A stretch of DNA of 64,000 bases from Persebacter sp965221835 (GCA_965221835.1 OZ244916.1:310001-374000), one strand, 5' to 3'. Positions 25,981 to 36,743 are shown, counted from the stretch's first letter. Numbers and translations are program-made. Notes: generated by a model from the letters alone, not told the origin.

Positions 25981-26514
25981 TTATTTCGGAAAAGACGATT
26001 TTGCAGAATTTTCCGAATTTTTTTCGGCAACTTTTTCTGCCAGAAATGTTTCCGCCGTTTTGCCGTCCGGGTGAATAAAACGAACGATAACTTTTGTGCG
26101 TCCGAGATAAATCCATGTTGCAATGTGTATTAAAACCGATGCCACAACGAAAATAGTTTGCGGCAAATCAAAAAGCGGCAATTCGGTAATCGTTTCATTT
26201 TTGGAAATAAAAATTAAAAGAATTATTCCAATAACGAAAAAAATAATATGAACTGCGGCAAAAAATCGCACGGCGCGGCGCGCCCGGTTTTTCATCCGAT
26301 ATAAATTGATTCCGCAAAGGCACATTATCATATACCAAAAAAATGTCGCCGCCCAAAATGCAGGATATTCCGCGCCATATTCGCGATAAGACGGCAATGC
26401 ACTTTCCGCAATTTGCACAAGCGGATACAACGCATAATACGCCGCCACAACGACCACGCCGGGCATCCGCCCGCCCGCGATTTTTCGCCATAAATCGGCG
26501 GCAACTTTTAGCAA
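25981..26514 (-). CDS. four-helix membrane protein, unknown function
   Basis: Up to 177 residues with four hydrophobic segments (~17-38, ~52-71, ~82-105, ~120-138), then a Lys/Glu-rich cytosolic tail (KTAETFLAEKVAEKNSENSA). I do not recognise the family. The longest frame starts at a TTG (26514); an ATG at 26466 would begin just before the first helix and is equally plausible. A TATAAT on the minus strand near 26560 could drive it. It is divergent from ilvD. Confidence 0.6.
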   Translation of the reverse strand: MLKVAADLWRKIAGGRMPGVVVVAAYYALYPLVQIAESALPSYREYGAEYPAFWAATFFWYMIMCLCGINLYRMKNRARRAVRFFAAVHIIFFVIGIILLIFISKNETITELPLFDLPQTIFVVASVLIHIATWIYLGRTKVIVRFIHPDGKTAETFLAEKVAEKNSENSAKSSFPK

Positions 26515-26651
26515 CTTTTCCGCATTCCGAATGCGCTCCGTGTTTGAAAATAAAATTTATTATAACCGACAAATCGCGCCGCAAAAAAATTGCAAAAAAT
26601 CGTATTTTTTCGCATTTGTGATAAAATGCGCGGCATCGGAGGATTATAAAA

Positions 26652-28322
26652 ATGAAAAAACGCAGCGACATTATTACCGCCGGAAACGCGCGCGCACCAA
26701 ATCGCGCATTGTTGCGGGCGGTCGGATTTAACGACGACGATTTTGACAAACCGATTATCGGAATCGCCAACGGACATTCCACAATTACGCCTTGCAATTC
26801 CGGTCTTGATGCGCTGGCACACGCCGCCGAAAAAGCCCTTCGCGATGCGGGCACAATGCCGCAAATGTTCGGCACAATTACAATTTCAGACGCCATTTCA
26901 ATGGGGACGCCGGGAATGAAATATTCGCTGATTTCGCGCGAAGTAATCGCCGATGCGATAGACACCGTCGTCAACGGGCAATGTATGGACGGCGTTATTG
27001 TTGTCGGCGGTTGCGACAAAAACATGCCCGGCGGAATGATGGCACTCGCACGAGTCAATATCCCGGGAATTTTCGTTTATGGCGGCACCATAAAACCGGG
27101 GCATTACAAAGGCGAAGATTTAACAGTCGTCAGCGTTTTTGAAGCAGTCGGCAAACACGCCGCCGGAAAATTGTCGGCAGAAGATTTTTTGCAAATTGAA
27201 AAAAAGGCGTGTCCGGGTGCCGGTTCATGCGGCGGAATGTTTACCGCCAACACGATGTCTTCGGCGTTTGAAGCGATGGGAATGTCGCTGCCTTATTCGT
27301 CCACAATGGCGGCAACAGACGCCGAAATAATTGATAGTGCCGCCGACTCGGCACGCGCATTAGCCACCGCCATAAAACTGCAAATTCGCCCGCGCGACAT
27401 TATGACAAAAGCGGCGTTTTTGAACGCCATCGCGGTGATTATGGCAGTCGGCGGTTCCACCAACGCGGTTTTGCATTTAATGGCAATCGCCCGCGAAGCC
27501 GAAGTTAATTTGCATTTGGACGATTTTGAAACGGTGCGGCGACGCACGCCCGTTTTGTGCGACTTAAAACCTTCCGGACGATTTGTAACAGTAGATTTGC
27601 ATCGTGCCGGCGGCATTCCGCAGGTGATGAAAATTTTGCTCAATCTCGGACTTTTGGAAGGCGAATGCATCGGCATTACCGGCAAAACATTGCGCGAAAC
27701 TCTGGCGGATGTGCCCGATTTGCCGCCGTCCGCTGCGGCGAAAGAAGTCATTCGCCCCCCCGACAATCCGCTGTACGCGGACGGTCATTTGTCGGTTTTG
27801 TATGGCAATCTCGCCGAAGAAGGCAGCGTTGCAAAAATTTCCGGCATCGCAAACCGCGTACATAACGGTCCGGCACGCGTTTTCAACTCCGAAGAAGAAG
27901 CACTCGCCGCGATTTTGGACGACAAAATCAAACCCGGCGATGTGCTGATTATCCGCTACGAAGGCCCGAAAGGCGGACCGGGCATGCGCGAAATGCTGGC
28001 ACCAACTTCGGCAATTATCGGCAAAGGACTCGGCGATTCGGTCGGACTCGTCACAGACGGCAGATTTTCGGGCGGCACTTACGGACTCGTTGTGGGACAT
28101 GTCACGCCCGAAGCGGCAATCGGCGGCAATATCGCGCTGGTACACGAAGGCGATTCCATCACCATAGATGCCGAAACACGCAAACTAACTCTGCATATCA
28201 GCGACACCGAATTGGCGCACCGCCGCAGCGAATGGCAACCGCCGCAACAGAATTTATCCGGCGTTCAGGCGAAATACGCGAAACTTGTCGGCGGCGCAAG
28301 CGAAGGCGCAGTAACTTGGTAA
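26652..28322 (+). CDS. ilvD: dihydroxy-acid dehydratase
   Basis: Dehydrates dihydroxy acids to 2-keto acids in branched-chain amino-acid synthesis; Fe-S enzyme of the IlvD/Edd family. 556 residues. The cluster cysteines are visible: Cys48 (ITPCNSG), Cys121 ([11 protein letters not shown]) and Cys193 ([20 protein letters not shown]). Also present are [17 protein letters not shown] and the C-terminal [25 protein letters not shown] 10 nt before ATG 26652 and a TAAAAT at 26622-26627 give a conventional leader. ilvC and ilvBN are not in the window. Confidence 0.97.
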   Translation: MKKRSDIITAGNARAPNRALLRAVGFNDDDFDKPIIGIANGHSTITPCNSGLDALAHAAEKALRDAGTMPQMFGTITISDAISMGTPGMKYSLISREVIADAIDTVVNGQCMDGVIVVGGCDKNMPGGMMALARVNIPGIFVYGGTIKPGHYKGEDLTVVSVFEAVGKHAAGKLSAEDFLQIEKKACPGAGSCGGMFTANTMSSAFEAMGMSLPYSSTMAATDAEIIDSAADSARALATAIKLQIRPRDIMTKAAFLNAIAVIMAVGGSTNAVLHLMAIAREAEVNLHLDDFETVRRRTPVLCDLKPSGRFVTVDLHRAGGIPQVMKILLNLGLLEGECIGITGKTLRETLADVPDLPPSAAAKEVIRPPDNPLYADGHLSVLYGNLAEEGSVAKISGIANRVHNGPARVFNSEEEALAAILDDKIKPGDVLIIRYEGPKGGPGMREMLAPTSAIIGKGLGDSVGLVTDGRFSGGTYGLVVGHVTPEAAIGGNIALVHEGDSITIDAETRKLTLHISDTELAHRRSEWQPPQQNLSGVQAKYAKLVGGASEGAVTW

Positions 28323-28331
28323 AATCGCGCG

Positions 28332-28685
28332 TCAATGCCGGTTCGCTTTGCGCGTCAATTCGGACATCGCAATGCAATCCACAATCAGCCAGCAAACGGA
28401 TGCAAGACACAGCGCGCCGCCGCCCGCAAACCAGATTTCGCTTTTCAGATTGATAATTCCCGTTTGCGGCAACACCGACAAATCGCCGCCCGCCGCCGAC
28501 AACATCGTCAAAAACGGCGTCAGCAAATGCACATAACCAACCGCCAAACATACGACACCGACAAAAAACAGCGCCGTCATCCACATACCCGAAACAAAAA
28601 ATCCCAGATAAAAACGGTGCAACCCGACGACGCCGAAAACCAGCCCCGCCAACGCAAAACAATACGCCTTAAATAAATTTTTCAT
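28332..28685 (-). CDS. TM2-domain-like small membrane protein
   Basis: 117 residues. The N-terminus AGLVFGVVGLHRFYLGFFVSG matches the TM2 pattern (G-x-x-G-x-H-R-F-Y-L-G) of paired helices; a third helix lies near 88-108 (AGGGALCLASVCWLIVDCIA). The role of bacterial TM2 proteins is not established. It converges with ilvD (9-bp gap) and diverges from carA. A TTTAAT on the minus strand (28693-28698) lies 7 nt before the start codon with no Shine-Dalgarno, so this may be another start-proximal promoter. Confidence 0.75.
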   Translation of the reverse strand: MKNLFKAYCFALAGLVFGVVGLHRFYLGFFVSGMWMTALFFVGVVCLAVGYVHLLTPFLTMLSAAGGDLSVLPQTGIINLKSEIWFAGGGALCLASVCWLIVDCIAMSELTRKANRH

Positions 28686-28734
28686 ATAACGAATTAAACT
28701 TTATCACATCCGCCCCGTTTCGGGCGCGGTGTAT

Positions 28735-28740
28735 TATAAT
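28735..28740 (+). promoter_or_regulatory. predicted -10 box of the carA operon
   Basis: TATAAT at 28735-28740 lies 12 nt before the carA ATG, implying a leader of only about five or six bases. No good -35 box or Shine-Dalgarno is visible. The box would serve the six-gene operon carA to aroD. Confidence 0.45.
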
Positions 28741-28752
28741 TGTCGCAAGAAT

Positions 28753-29892
28753 ATGCCGGACACACCGCCGACTCCCGCCATTCTCGCTTTTGCGGACGGT
28801 ATCGTATTTTCCGGCACCGCCGCCGGTCATCCGGGTATCGCCGTCGGCGAGGCGGTTTTTAATACCGCCATTTGCGGCTATCAAGAAATCGTCAGCGACC
28901 CTTCCTACTATCGCCAAATCGTCAATTTTACGCATCCGCACATCGGCAATACGGGCGCAACTTCGCTTGACGATGAATGCGCGGATTTCGCCGCCGCCGG
29001 TATTGTCGCACGGCGAATCGCCTCCTATCCGCATTGGCGCGCGCAATGCACTTTGGACGATTATCTGCGGGCGCGACAAATTCCCGCCATCGCCGGAATA
29101 GACACGCGCGCAGTTACTTGCAAATTGCGAGACGGCGGCGCAATTGCCGCTTGCATCGCACCGGGCAATGACGAAAAAACGCGCCAAAATGCCATCGCCG
29201 CCGCCGCCGCTTTCGGCGGATTAACCGGCGCAATGTTGGCAGCAGAATCCGGACAATCGCGCGCAACACAATGGCGCGAAGGTTTATGGCGCGCGCGCGA
29301 AAATGATTATGCGGCGGGCGGCGGACGGCGCGTTGTCGCGGTTTTAGATTGCGGAGTCAAAAGCGCGATTTTGCGCCAACTCGCCGCACGCGGTTGCGAT
29401 GTGCGAGTATTGCAATACGACACCGATTTTGCAACAATACAAAAATGCAAACCGGACGGCGTAATATTTTCCAACGGACCGGGCGACCCGGAACCGTGCG
29501 CCGCCGCAATTGCATTGGCGCGCGAATTAATGCACCAAAAAACGCCGCTGTTGGGAATTTGTCTTGGGCATCAAATTATCGCCGCCGCATTAGGGGCGAA
29601 AATTGTCAAAATGAAATTCGGACACCACGGCGCAAATCATCCGGTGCGAGACGAAGAAACCGGACGCGTTTTAATCACCAGCCAAAATCACGGTTTTGCG
29701 GCAGATGCGGCGAGTTTACCGGCGGACACGCGCATCACGCACACTTCTTTGTTTGACGGTTCGCTACAAGGAATCGCATGCGATTCGCCGCCGATTATGA
29801 CTTTTCAGGGACATCCCGAAGCCAGCCCCGGCCCGCACGATGCCGCGATTTTATTTGACCGTTTTATCAATTTAATGGATGAAAGAAAATAA
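28753..29892 (+). CDS. carA: carbamoyl-phosphate synthase small subunit
   Basis: Glutaminase subunit that supplies ammonia to CarB for carbamoyl phosphate (arginine and pyrimidine synthesis). 379 residues versus 382 in E. coli. An N-terminal CPSase small-chain domain (ILAFADGIVFSG, GYQEIVSDPSYYRQIV) is followed by a class I amidotransferase domain with nucleophile Cys270 in PLLGICLGHQI and the catalytic His/Glu in FQGHPEASPGP. ATG 28753 gives a normal N-terminus; a GTG at 28729 would overlap the -10 box. A small gene lies between carA and carB. Confidence 0.96.
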   Translation: MPDTPPTPAILAFADGIVFSGTAAGHPGIAVGEAVFNTAICGYQEIVSDPSYYRQIVNFTHPHIGNTGATSLDDECADFAAAGIVARRIASYPHWRAQCTLDDYLRARQIPAIAGIDTRAVTCKLRDGGAIAACIAPGNDEKTRQNAIAAAAAFGGLTGAMLAAESGQSRATQWREGLWRARENDYAAGGGRRVVAVLDCGVKSAILRQLAARGCDVRVLQYDTDFATIQKCKPDGVIFSNGPGDPEPCAAAIALARELMHQKTPLLGICLGHQIIAAALGAKIVKMKFGHHGANHPVRDEETGRVLITSQNHGFAADAASLPADTRITHTSLFDGSLQGIACDSPPIMTFQGHPEASPGPHDAAILFDRFINLMDERK

Positions 29893-29894
29893 TC

Positions 29895-30200
29895 ATGCCA
29901 TTTGTAATTGATAACCAAGATCTTTTTTTAGAACATCTCGCGAATCAAGGAGTTGGCGATAACGACACGGTTCACGGCGCAACACCGAGATCGTATGTCG
30001 CCTATCTTAAGTCGGCGGCAAAAATTCTCAACTGCGACATATCCGCGGATTTGTTTCCAAATTTAAATCGGAATGAATTAGAGGCGGTTTACGACCGTAT
30101 AAAACGCAATCAACAGCACGCGCAATACGCCGCAGGAACGCGAAGGAATGCCGTTTCCGCAATGCGACATTATTTTGAGTTTTGCGGGGGAATTCTCTAA
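29895..30200 (+). CDS. 101-residue protein of unknown function inserted between carA and carB
   Basis: Starts two bases after the carA stop and ends in TAATG overlapping the carB start, so it is embedded in the operon and probably translated by coupling. The 101 residues are mainly helical ([74 protein letters not shown]). The arrangement resembles the N-terminal core-binding (SAM-like) domain of tyrosine recombinases, or a related module found on some restriction enzymes, without any catalytic domain. I do not recognise a specific family. carA and carB are normally adjacent, so the insertion is unusual. It may be a fragment of a mobile gene or a new regulator; nothing here decides. Confidence 0.65.
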   Translation: MPFVIDNQDLFLEHLANQGVGDNDTVHGATPRSYVAYLKSAAKILNCDISADLFPNLNRNELEAVYDRIKRNQQHAQYAAGTRRNAVSAMRHYFEFCGGIL

Positions 30201-33200
30201 TGCCAAAACGAAACGACATAAACAGCGTTCTCGTTCTCGGTGCGGGACCGATTATTATCGGGCAGGCGTGTGAGTTTGATTATTCGGGAACGCAAGCGTG
30301 TCGTGCGTTGCGCGAGGAGGGAATTCGCGTTGTTTTGTTAAATTCCAATCCGGCGACAATTATGACCGACCCCGAAGTTGCCGATGCAACTTATATTGAA
30401 CCGGTGGATGCGGATACGGCGGCGGCGATTATTGCGGAAGAAAAAGTAGACGCGGTTTTGCCGACAATGGGCGGACAAACCGCATTGAATTGCGCGATGG
30501 AACTTTTTCGGCGCGGCGTTTTATTTCCGCAAAATCCGCATGGCGCAAAACTCATCGGCGCAGGCGCAAACAGCATTCGTGCCGCCGAAGACCGCGGCGA
30601 ATTCAAACGCGCGATGGAAGAAATCGGGCTGCAATGCGCGCCTTCGGCACTCGTTTCCGACATTGCGGATGCCGAACGGCGGGCGGGCGAAATCGGTTTT
30701 CCGATTATCTTGCGCCCTTCATTTACACTCGGCGGCGGCGGCGGCGGAGTCGCCTACAATCGCGAAGAATTTCTCGCGCTGGTCGCTCGCGCCCTCGCCG
30801 AATCGCCCTCCGGCGAAGTATTGCTGGAACGCTCCTTGCTGGGCTGGAAAGAGTTTGAAATGGAAGTCGTGCGCGATTCCGCCGACAATTGCATCATCAT
30901 CTGTTCCATTGAAAATGTCGACCCGATGGGCGTGCATACCGGCGATTCGGTCACCGTCGCCCCGGCGCAAACCCTGACCGACAAAGAATATCAGCGAATG
31001 CGCGATGCCTCATGCGCAGTATTGCGAAAAATCGGCGTAGATACCGGCGGCGCAAATGTGCAATTCGCCGTCAATCCCGAAGACGGCGAAATGGCGGTAA
31101 TAGAAATGAATCCGCGCGTTTCGCGTTCTTCGGCACTCGCCTCAAAAGCAACCGGTTTTCCGATTGCAAAAGTCGCCGCAAAACTCGCCATCGGCTATAC
31201 CTTGCCCGAAATCGCCAACGACATTACCGGCGGCACACCCGCATCGTTTGAACCGTCCATAGATTATATTGTCGTCAAAATACCGCGATTTGATTTTGCC
31301 AAATTCGCGCCCGCCGCCGATACGCTCACAACACAAATGCGTTCGGTCGGCGAAGTCATGGCAATCGGCGGCACTTTCGCCGAGGCGTTGCAAAAAGCAT
31401 TGCGCGGGCTGGAAATCGGCGCGAACGGATTTGAAACGATATTGCATTATGCACAATTAAACGAAGACGAAATACGCGAACGACTTTCAACCCCCCATTC
31501 CATGCGGCTGTTCGCCGTTGCCGATGCGATGGCGGGAAGCGAAATCGCAAAACGCGAACCGTTCAAAATGGAAGAAATTTACAAACTCACGCGCATCAAT
31601 CCGCGCTTTTTGGACGAAATGCGCGAAATCGTTTTAATGGCGGCACAAATCGCGCAAACCCGCCTCGCCGATACCGCCGCGAACGAAATGCACGAATGGA
31701 AACGACTCGGTTTTTCGGATGCGCAAATCGCCCGTTTGTCCGACACCGGCGACTCGCCGCACACAGCCGAAACCGCGCGAAAAAAACGGCGCGCGTTAAA
31801 CATTCATCCTGTATATCGCCGCATAGACACTTGCGCGGGCGAGTTTGCAACCGAAACCGCGTATTTATATTCCACTTATTTTTACGACCGCGCGCATCCC
31901 GCATGCGAGTTGCGCCCGCAATCCGGCGACAATAAAATTCTCATTCTCGGCGGCGGTCCAAACCGAATCGGGCAAGGCGTGGAGTTTGATTATTGTTGCA
32001 TTCACGGCGTCACCGCATTGCGACAATCCGGTTTTGAAACATTAATGATCAATTGCAATCCGGAAACGGTGTCCACCGATTATGACATTGCCGACCGGCT
32101 GTTTTTTGAACCGCTTACCGCCGAAGATGTGCTGGAAGTTTGTCGCCGCGAAATGCCGCGCGGCGTTGTCGTACAATTCGGCGGACAAACGCCGCTTTCC
32201 ATCGCACGCGAACTGGAAAAAGAAGGCGCGCCGATTATCGGCACTTCCGTAGACGCAATAGATTGCGCCGAATCGCGCCGCCGCTTTCAACAATTAATTA
32301 AAAAATGCGGATTGCGACAACCCGAAAACGCGATTGTCAATTTTTCCGGCGATATTCAATCCGACAATTCCGCCGTCCCGCAAAAAACCGAAGAAGCGGC
32401 GCAAGCGGCGGCAAATATCGGCTATCCGTTGGTCGCCCGTCCGAGTTATGTACTCGGCGGCAAAGCGATGCGAATCGTACACAACGAAGACGAGTTGCGC
32501 GCCTATTTTTCCGCGCCGTGGTTGCAAGATTTTGACGGCGATATTTTGTTAGACAAATTTCTCGTCGGCGCAGTAGAAGTAGATGCGGACGCAATTCGCG
32601 ATTCGGCGGGCGCATGCGTCATCGCCGGCGTGATGGAACACATAGAACACGCCGGCATACATTCCGGCGATTCGGCGTGTTGTCTACCGCCGCATTCTCT
32701 GCCGGCGGCAATTGTCGACGAAATTAAAAGACAAACAACCGCGCTCGCAAACGCGCTCGGTGCAGTCGGAATGATGAACGTACAATTCGCCGTCAGCCAA
32801 AACGAAGTGTATGTTTTGGAAGCAAATCCGCGCGCCTCGCGCACCGCACCTTTCGTTTCCAAAGCGACCGGAATGCCGGTTGCCAAAATCGCGGCGCGGG
32901 CAATGGCGGGAATGTCGTTGCGCGCACAAAACATTCGCGAAATACCGCCGCCCGCCCGTTTTGCGGTAAAAGAAGCGGTTTTTCCGTTTGACAAATTTTC
33001 GGATGCCGATGTACTCCTCGGTCCAGAAATGAAATCTACCGGTGAGACAATGGGAATCGCCGAAAACTTTCCGCGCGCGTTTTTGCAAGCACAAGAAGCC
33101 ATTCAGCCGATGCCGCGCACCGGCACGGCGTTTATCAGCGTCCCCGACGACGACAAACCCGGCGCATTAGAAGCGGCGCGACAATTCCAAAAACTCGGTT

Positions 33201-33523
33201 TCAATATCATCGCAACAGCAGGCAGCGCGCGCTATTTTTGCGAACACGGTGTTGCCGCCGCAGTCGTGAACAAAGTCAAAGAAGGGCGCCCGCACATCGT
33301 GGACGAAATTGTCAGCGGGCGAGTGCATATCGTCATCAATACCGAAACCAAATCGCCGCAAAGCCGCGCCGATTCTTTTTCCATCCGCCGCGCCGCGTTA
33401 ATGCGCAAAGTGATATACTATACGACAGTCAGTGCCGCACAAGCGGCGGCAGCAGCATTAGGCGCAAAACGAGGAAAACCGAAATCTCTGCAAAACTGGC
33501 TAAAAAACGATACAAAAAACTAA
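30200..33523 (+). CDS. carB: carbamoyl-phosphate synthase large subunit
   Basis: 1107 residues (E. coli 1073), slightly long because of small insertions. Two homologous halves, each with a pre-ATP-grasp and an ATP-grasp domain: [20 protein letters not shown] and [12 protein letters not shown] in the first, [20 protein letters not shown] and [12 protein letters not shown] in the second. A C-terminal MGS-like allosteric domain ([34 protein letters not shown]) follows. ATG 30200 overlaps the stop of the preceding small gene (TAATG); a start at 30182 would overlap that gene more and is less likely. greA begins one base after the stop codon. Confidence 0.97.
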   Translation: MPKRNDINSVLVLGAGPIIIGQACEFDYSGTQACRALREEGIRVVLLNSNPATIMTDPEVADATYIEPVDADTAAAIIAEEKVDAVLPTMGGQTALNCAMELFRRGVLFPQNPHGAKLIGAGANSIRAAEDRGEFKRAMEEIGLQCAPSALVSDIADAERRAGEIGFPIILRPSFTLGGGGGGVAYNREEFLALVARALAESPSGEVLLERSLLGWKEFEMEVVRDSADNCIIICSIENVDPMGVHTGDSVTVAPAQTLTDKEYQRMRDASCAVLRKIGVDTGGANVQFAVNPEDGEMAVIEMNPRVSRSSALASKATGFPIAKVAAKLAIGYTLPEIANDITGGTPASFEPSIDYIVVKIPRFDFAKFAPAADTLTTQMRSVGEVMAIGGTFAEALQKALRGLEIGANGFETILHYAQLNEDEIRERLSTPHSMRLFAVADAMAGSEIAKREPFKMEEIYKLTRINPRFLDEMREIVLMAAQIAQTRLADTAANEMHEWKRLGFSDAQIARLSDTGDSPHTAETARKKRRALNIHPVYRRIDTCAGEFATETAYLYSTYFYDRAHPACELRPQSGDNKILILGGGPNRIGQGVEFDYCCIHGVTALRQSGFETLMINCNPETVSTDYDIADRLFFEPLTAEDVLEVCRREMPRGVVVQFGGQTPLSIARELEKEGAPIIGTSVDAIDCAESRRRFQQLIKKCGLRQPENAIVNFSGDIQSDNSAVPQKTEEAAQAAANIGYPLVARPSYVLGGKAMRIVHNEDELRAYFSAPWLQDFDGDILLDKFLVGAVEVDADAIRDSAGACVIAGVMEHIEHAGIHSGDSACCLPPHSLPAAIVDEIKRQTTALANALGAVGMMNVQFAVSQNEVYVLEANPRASRTAPFVSKATGMPVAKIAARAMAGMSLRAQNIREIPPPARFAVKEAVFPFDKFSDADVLLGPEMKSTGETMGIAENFPRAFLQAQEAIQPMPRTGTAFISVPDDDKPGALEAARQFQKLGFNIIATAGSARYFCEHGVAAAVVNKVKEGRPHIVDEIVSGRVHIVINTETKSPQSRADSFSIRRAALMRKVIYYTTVSAAQAAAAALGAKRGKPKSLQNWLKNDTKN

Positions 33524-33524
33524 A

Positions 33525-34010
33525 ATGGCAACACCGATTACCAAAGAAGGAAAAACGCGGCTGGAAACCGAACTCCAGAAACTGCGCACCGTAGAACGCC
33601 CCGCCATTGTCGCCGCTATCGCCGAAGCGAGGGCGCACGGCGATTTGTCCGAAAACGCCGAATATCATTCCGCCAAAGAAAAACAAGGAATGATTGAAGC
33701 GCGAATCAAAGAACTGGAAGCAGTTTTAGGTTCCGCCGAAGTCATTGACCCCGCCTCCGAAGGCGGCGGCGGACGATGCATTTTCGGCGCATTTGTCGCG
33801 CTTGAAGACGAAGACGGCAACATGTTCCGCTACCGGATTGTCGGCGAATACGAAGCCGACATTAACGCCGGTTTGTTGTCATCCGCTTCACCGTTAGGAC
33901 GCGCCCTTCTCGGCAAAATAAAAGGCGATAGCGTGGAAGTCCGCGCACCCGGCGGCGTTCGCGAATATCTAATTGCCGCCGTCGCCTATACCCAATTTGA
34001 ATCCGAATGA
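33525..34010 (+). CDS. greA: transcription elongation factor GreA
   Basis: Stimulates RNA polymerase to cleave backtracked transcripts. 161 residues. The N-terminal coiled coil (TKEGKTRLETELQKLRTVER) has the acidic tip segment HGDLSENAEYHSAKE with Asp40 and Glu43, followed by the FKBP-like C-terminal domain (YRIVGEYEADINAGLLSSAS, SPLGRALLGKIKGD). carA-carB-greA is a common gammaproteobacterial order. The stop overlaps the next gene (ATGA). Confidence 0.97.
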   Translation: MATPITKEGKTRLETELQKLRTVERPAIVAAIAEARAHGDLSENAEYHSAKEKQGMIEARIKELEAVLGSAEVIDPASEGGGGRCIFGAFVALEDEDGNMFRYRIVGEYEADINAGLLSSASPLGRALLGKIKGDSVEVRAPGGVREYLIAAVAYTQFESE

Positions 34011-35428
34011 ATCCGCGCGCGTTCGATTCGCCGCGCTGGGATGTCCGCGCCGCCGCACTCAAAGCCGCCGATTATGCGGCGTTTGATGCCGTCTTGCAAA
34101 TCGGCGGCAGCAACACACCTTTCGCAAAAGAAATCGCCGCCGCCGCCAAAAAACGCGGCGATTCTTCGTCCCCGACAATATGCACTTTGCGCGGCGGCAC
34201 CGCCGTCATTAAAATCAGTTGGCGCAAAGCCGATTCCGTTTTTTCGCATCTGGAATCATTACGCCGTCATTTCGCCCCGCTGGCAAAAGCGCGAAAAATC
34301 GCAGTAGACATTCGCGATTCGGCGGCGACCGAATCTGCAGTTTTTGCCATTCTCGCCGGGGCAGCGGTCTTTGCCGGCGGTCCCGATTCCACACGCAAAC
34401 CCCCGCGTCTGACTTTCGCCGGTTGCAATCGCAAAATCGCCAAAATAGCAGCAGAATCGGCAACGGCAAATATTCTCGCACGCACATTGCAACGAATGCC
34501 GCCCAACGAATTGACCGTCCCCGAATTTGCGCGAATCGCCCGCACTCTCGCAAAACAAAATCCGCGCATGTCCTCCACAATTTGGAACGCAACCGAATTG
34601 CAAAAAATGAATGCCGGTTTAATCTGCGCAGTCGGACGGGCAGCAGAAAATCCGCCATGCATCGTCCGCATTCGCTATTCGGGAAATCCAAAATCGCGGC
34701 GAATTGTCTTTGTCGGCAAAGGCGTTTGTTATGATACCGGCGGCGTCAACATCAAACCCGCCCGTCACATGCGGGGAATGAAAAAAGATATGTCGGGGGC
34801 GGCGTCCGCATTGGCGGCAGTTTTGGCGGCGGCGGCGTTACAATTGCCGGTCAATGCGGACGCCTATCTCGCCCTCGCCGAAAATGCCGCCGGTCCGCAG
34901 TCATATCGCCCGGACGATGTCGTCACATCAATGTCCGGCAAAACCGTAGAAGTCGTCCACAGCGATGCCGAAGGACGAATGATTTTGGCAGATGCTATGA
35001 CACTCGCCGCCCGCAAAACACCGGATGCCGATTTTTTCGTCTCATTCGCAACACTCACCGGCACAATGCACATCGCCCTCGGCGAAAGAATCAGCGGCGT
35101 TTTCGCCTCCGCCCCCTATCTGCTAAAAAAAGCACAAATCGCCGCCGCCGCAAGCGGAGAAAGATTATGCGCATTCCCGCTGGCAAACGATTATGCAACC
35201 GCCCTAAAAAGCGATGTCGCCGACATAAAACAATGTGCCGAAGAAGGTGCGGCAGACCACATTATGGCGGCACTTTTTTTGCGTGATTTTCTGCCGCCCG
35301 ATTCGCCGTGGCTGCATTTAGATTTGTCAGCGGCAAGTTGCAAAGGCGGATTAGGCGTCGCCCCCGGACCAGAAACAGGTTTCGGTGCGGTCTGGGCGTT
35401 GGAGTTATTAAAACGGGCAAAACCATGA
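34007..35428 (+). CDS. M17 family leucyl aminopeptidase
   Basis: 473-residue cytosolic metallopeptidase removing N-terminal residues. The C-terminal catalytic domain is clear: VGKGVCYDTGGVNIKP near 234-249, MKKDMSGAASALA, and VEVVHSDAEGRMILADA near 310-326 (the NTDAEGR motif with HS for NT). The metal-binding Lys, Asp and Glu residues appear retained. The N-terminal macro-like domain is divergent. It is closer to the PepA/PepB-like paralogues than to canonical PepA, so no gene symbol is given. It overlaps greA and aroD by four bases on either side. Confidence 0.9.
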   Translation: MNPRAFDSPRWDVRAAALKAADYAAFDAVLQIGGSNTPFAKEIAAAAKKRGDSSSPTICTLRGGTAVIKISWRKADSVFSHLESLRRHFAPLAKARKIAVDIRDSAATESAVFAILAGAAVFAGGPDSTRKPPRLTFAGCNRKIAKIAAESATANILARTLQRMPPNELTVPEFARIARTLAKQNPRMSSTIWNATELQKMNAGLICAVGRAAENPPCIVRIRYSGNPKSRRIVFVGKGVCYDTGGVNIKPARHMRGMKKDMSGAASALAAVLAAAALQLPVNADAYLALAENAAGPQSYRPDDVVTSMSGKTVEVVHSDAEGRMILADAMTLAARKTPDADFFVSFATLTGTMHIALGERISGVFASAPYLLKKAQIAAAASGERLCAFPLANDYATALKSDVADIKQCAEEGAADHIMAALFLRDFLPPDSPWLHLDLSAASCKGGLGVAPGPETGFGAVWALELLKRAKP

Positions 35429-36165
35429 ACCAAACTCTGCCGCCGATATGCGGCGACGGTTTTTTGGCAACACTATCCCGCCCCCGAGTCGCCGCAAGTT
35501 TTTGGCACCCGCCGCAACCACAAAAATTCGCACAAATGTGCCGGGACGGTCTGCAAATCGCCGAAATACGCTTGGATCTCGCACAATCGCAAACCGAAGA
35601 ATCGGCACGCACTCTATTATCCGCCGTTTCCGCCCTGCCGTCAATTCTCACAATCCGCCCGCCCTTTGAAGGCGGCAAATTCGCCGCAGACGAAAATAAA
35701 CGCCGCAATTTGTTTTACCGCCTTTTGCCTTTCGCCTCCGCCGCAGACATTGAGTTATCAGCAGAAATCCGCCCCGATATTGTCGCCGCCGCAAAAAAAT
35801 CCGGTGCCGCAACAATCATATCGCAACACAACTTTAACGGCGTAGAATCGCCGGCAGCCATAAACACAGCAGCAAATCAGGCATTCGCCGAAGGTGCAGA
35901 TGTCTTCAAATATGCAGCAACCATAAAAAACCAAAACGAATTCGCCGCCCTAAAATCATTCTTGCAACAATGGACGCAAAAACCCGAAAATCCGCCCGTC
36001 ATCGTCATCGGAATGGGCACCGCCGAAATCGCCCAAAAAACCCGCCGTGATTTTCCCGCCCTCGGTTCACGCATCACTTTCGCCGCCGCAAACGGAATTC
36101 CGACCGCCCCGGGACAACTAACAATCAAAGACGCCGCCGCCGCCGCCGCCCGATATTCACCATAA
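35425..36165 (+). CDS. aroD: type I 3-dehydroquinate dehydratase
   Basis: Third step of the shikimate pathway, via a Schiff base. 246 residues. Motifs: QIAEIRLDLAQ (substrate carboxylate binding), SILTIRPPFEGG, the catalytic His135 in IISQHNFNG, the Schiff-base Lys162 in ADVFKYAATI, and GSRITFAA...PTAPGQL at the end. Length is normal (~250). ATG 35425 overlaps the preceding stop (ATGA). It is the last gene of the carA operon, followed by a 1.3-kb repeat island. Confidence 0.93.
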   Translation: MNQTLPPICGDGFLATLSRPRVAASFWHPPQPQKFAQMCRDGLQIAEIRLDLAQSQTEESARTLLSAVSALPSILTIRPPFEGGKFAADENKRRNLFYRLLPFASAADIELSAEIRPDIVAAAKKSGAATIISQHNFNGVESPAAINTAANQAFAEGADVFKYAATIKNQNEFAALKSFLQQWTQKPENPPVIVIGMGTAEIAQKTRRDFPALGSRITFAAANGIPTAPGQLTIKDAAAAAARYSP

Positions 36166-36339
36166 AACCCCGCCGCCCCGCCGATTCCCGCCTTTCCGCC
36201 GCCCGTCATTTTTCGCCTCCCCGACTCGCCCCTGACATTTGTCGGGGGCGAAACAAGTTCGGCGGAGTTTACTCCGCCCCCCGCAATTTCCGCCTTTCCG
36301 CCGCCGTCCGATTCCCGCCTTCCGCCGCCCGTCATTTTC

Positions 36340-36620
36340 AATTTTTACCATTCCGATGTAAATCGGAATCTCCCCCGCCGCCCGATTCCCGCCTTTCCGC
36401 CGCCGCCCGATTCTCGCCGACAAAATCCCGCCTCCCCGCCGTCATTCCCGCGAAAGCGGGAATCCATTTTCACCGACAAATCCCCGCGTTCACGCCGTTT
36501 TTTAAGAAAAAAACGCGCGGGAATTCTAAAATTAATCGCCTATAATGGATTCCCGCTTTCGCGGGAATGACGGGGGGGGGGGGGGCGCGGAATTTCGCGG
36601 TTTTTTTGCGGAATTCCGCC
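36340..36620. repeat. compound repeat with MITE-like core (copy 2)
   Basis: Inverted relative to the 21-kb copy. It includes palindrome 36350-36369 (ATTCCGATGTAAATCGGAAT) and the 125-bp core 36444-36568 with both dRS3-type ends perfect. Just outside the core is a run of 14 G (36572-36585), then GGAATTTCGCGG and a T-run shared with the other copies. Confidence 0.9.
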
Positions 36621-36633
36621 GCCCCCTCATTCC

Positions 36634-36725
36634 ATTCCCGCGAACGCGGGAATCTGTCTGCGTCGCAAAGCGGCGGTAATTTGCATCGCAAAGCGATGCG
36701 TACAGATTCCCGCGTTCGCGGGAAT
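36634..36725. repeat. second, shorter element with dRS3-type ends
   Basis: Palindromes ATTCCCGCGAACGCGGGAAT (36634-36653) and ATTCCCGCGTTCGCGGGAAT (36706-36725) face each other across a different 52-bp core containing GCATCGC AAA GCGATGC. It looks like a separate small family using the same ends. Confidence 0.8.
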
Positions 36726-36743
36726 GGAAGGTTCTTTTTCCCG

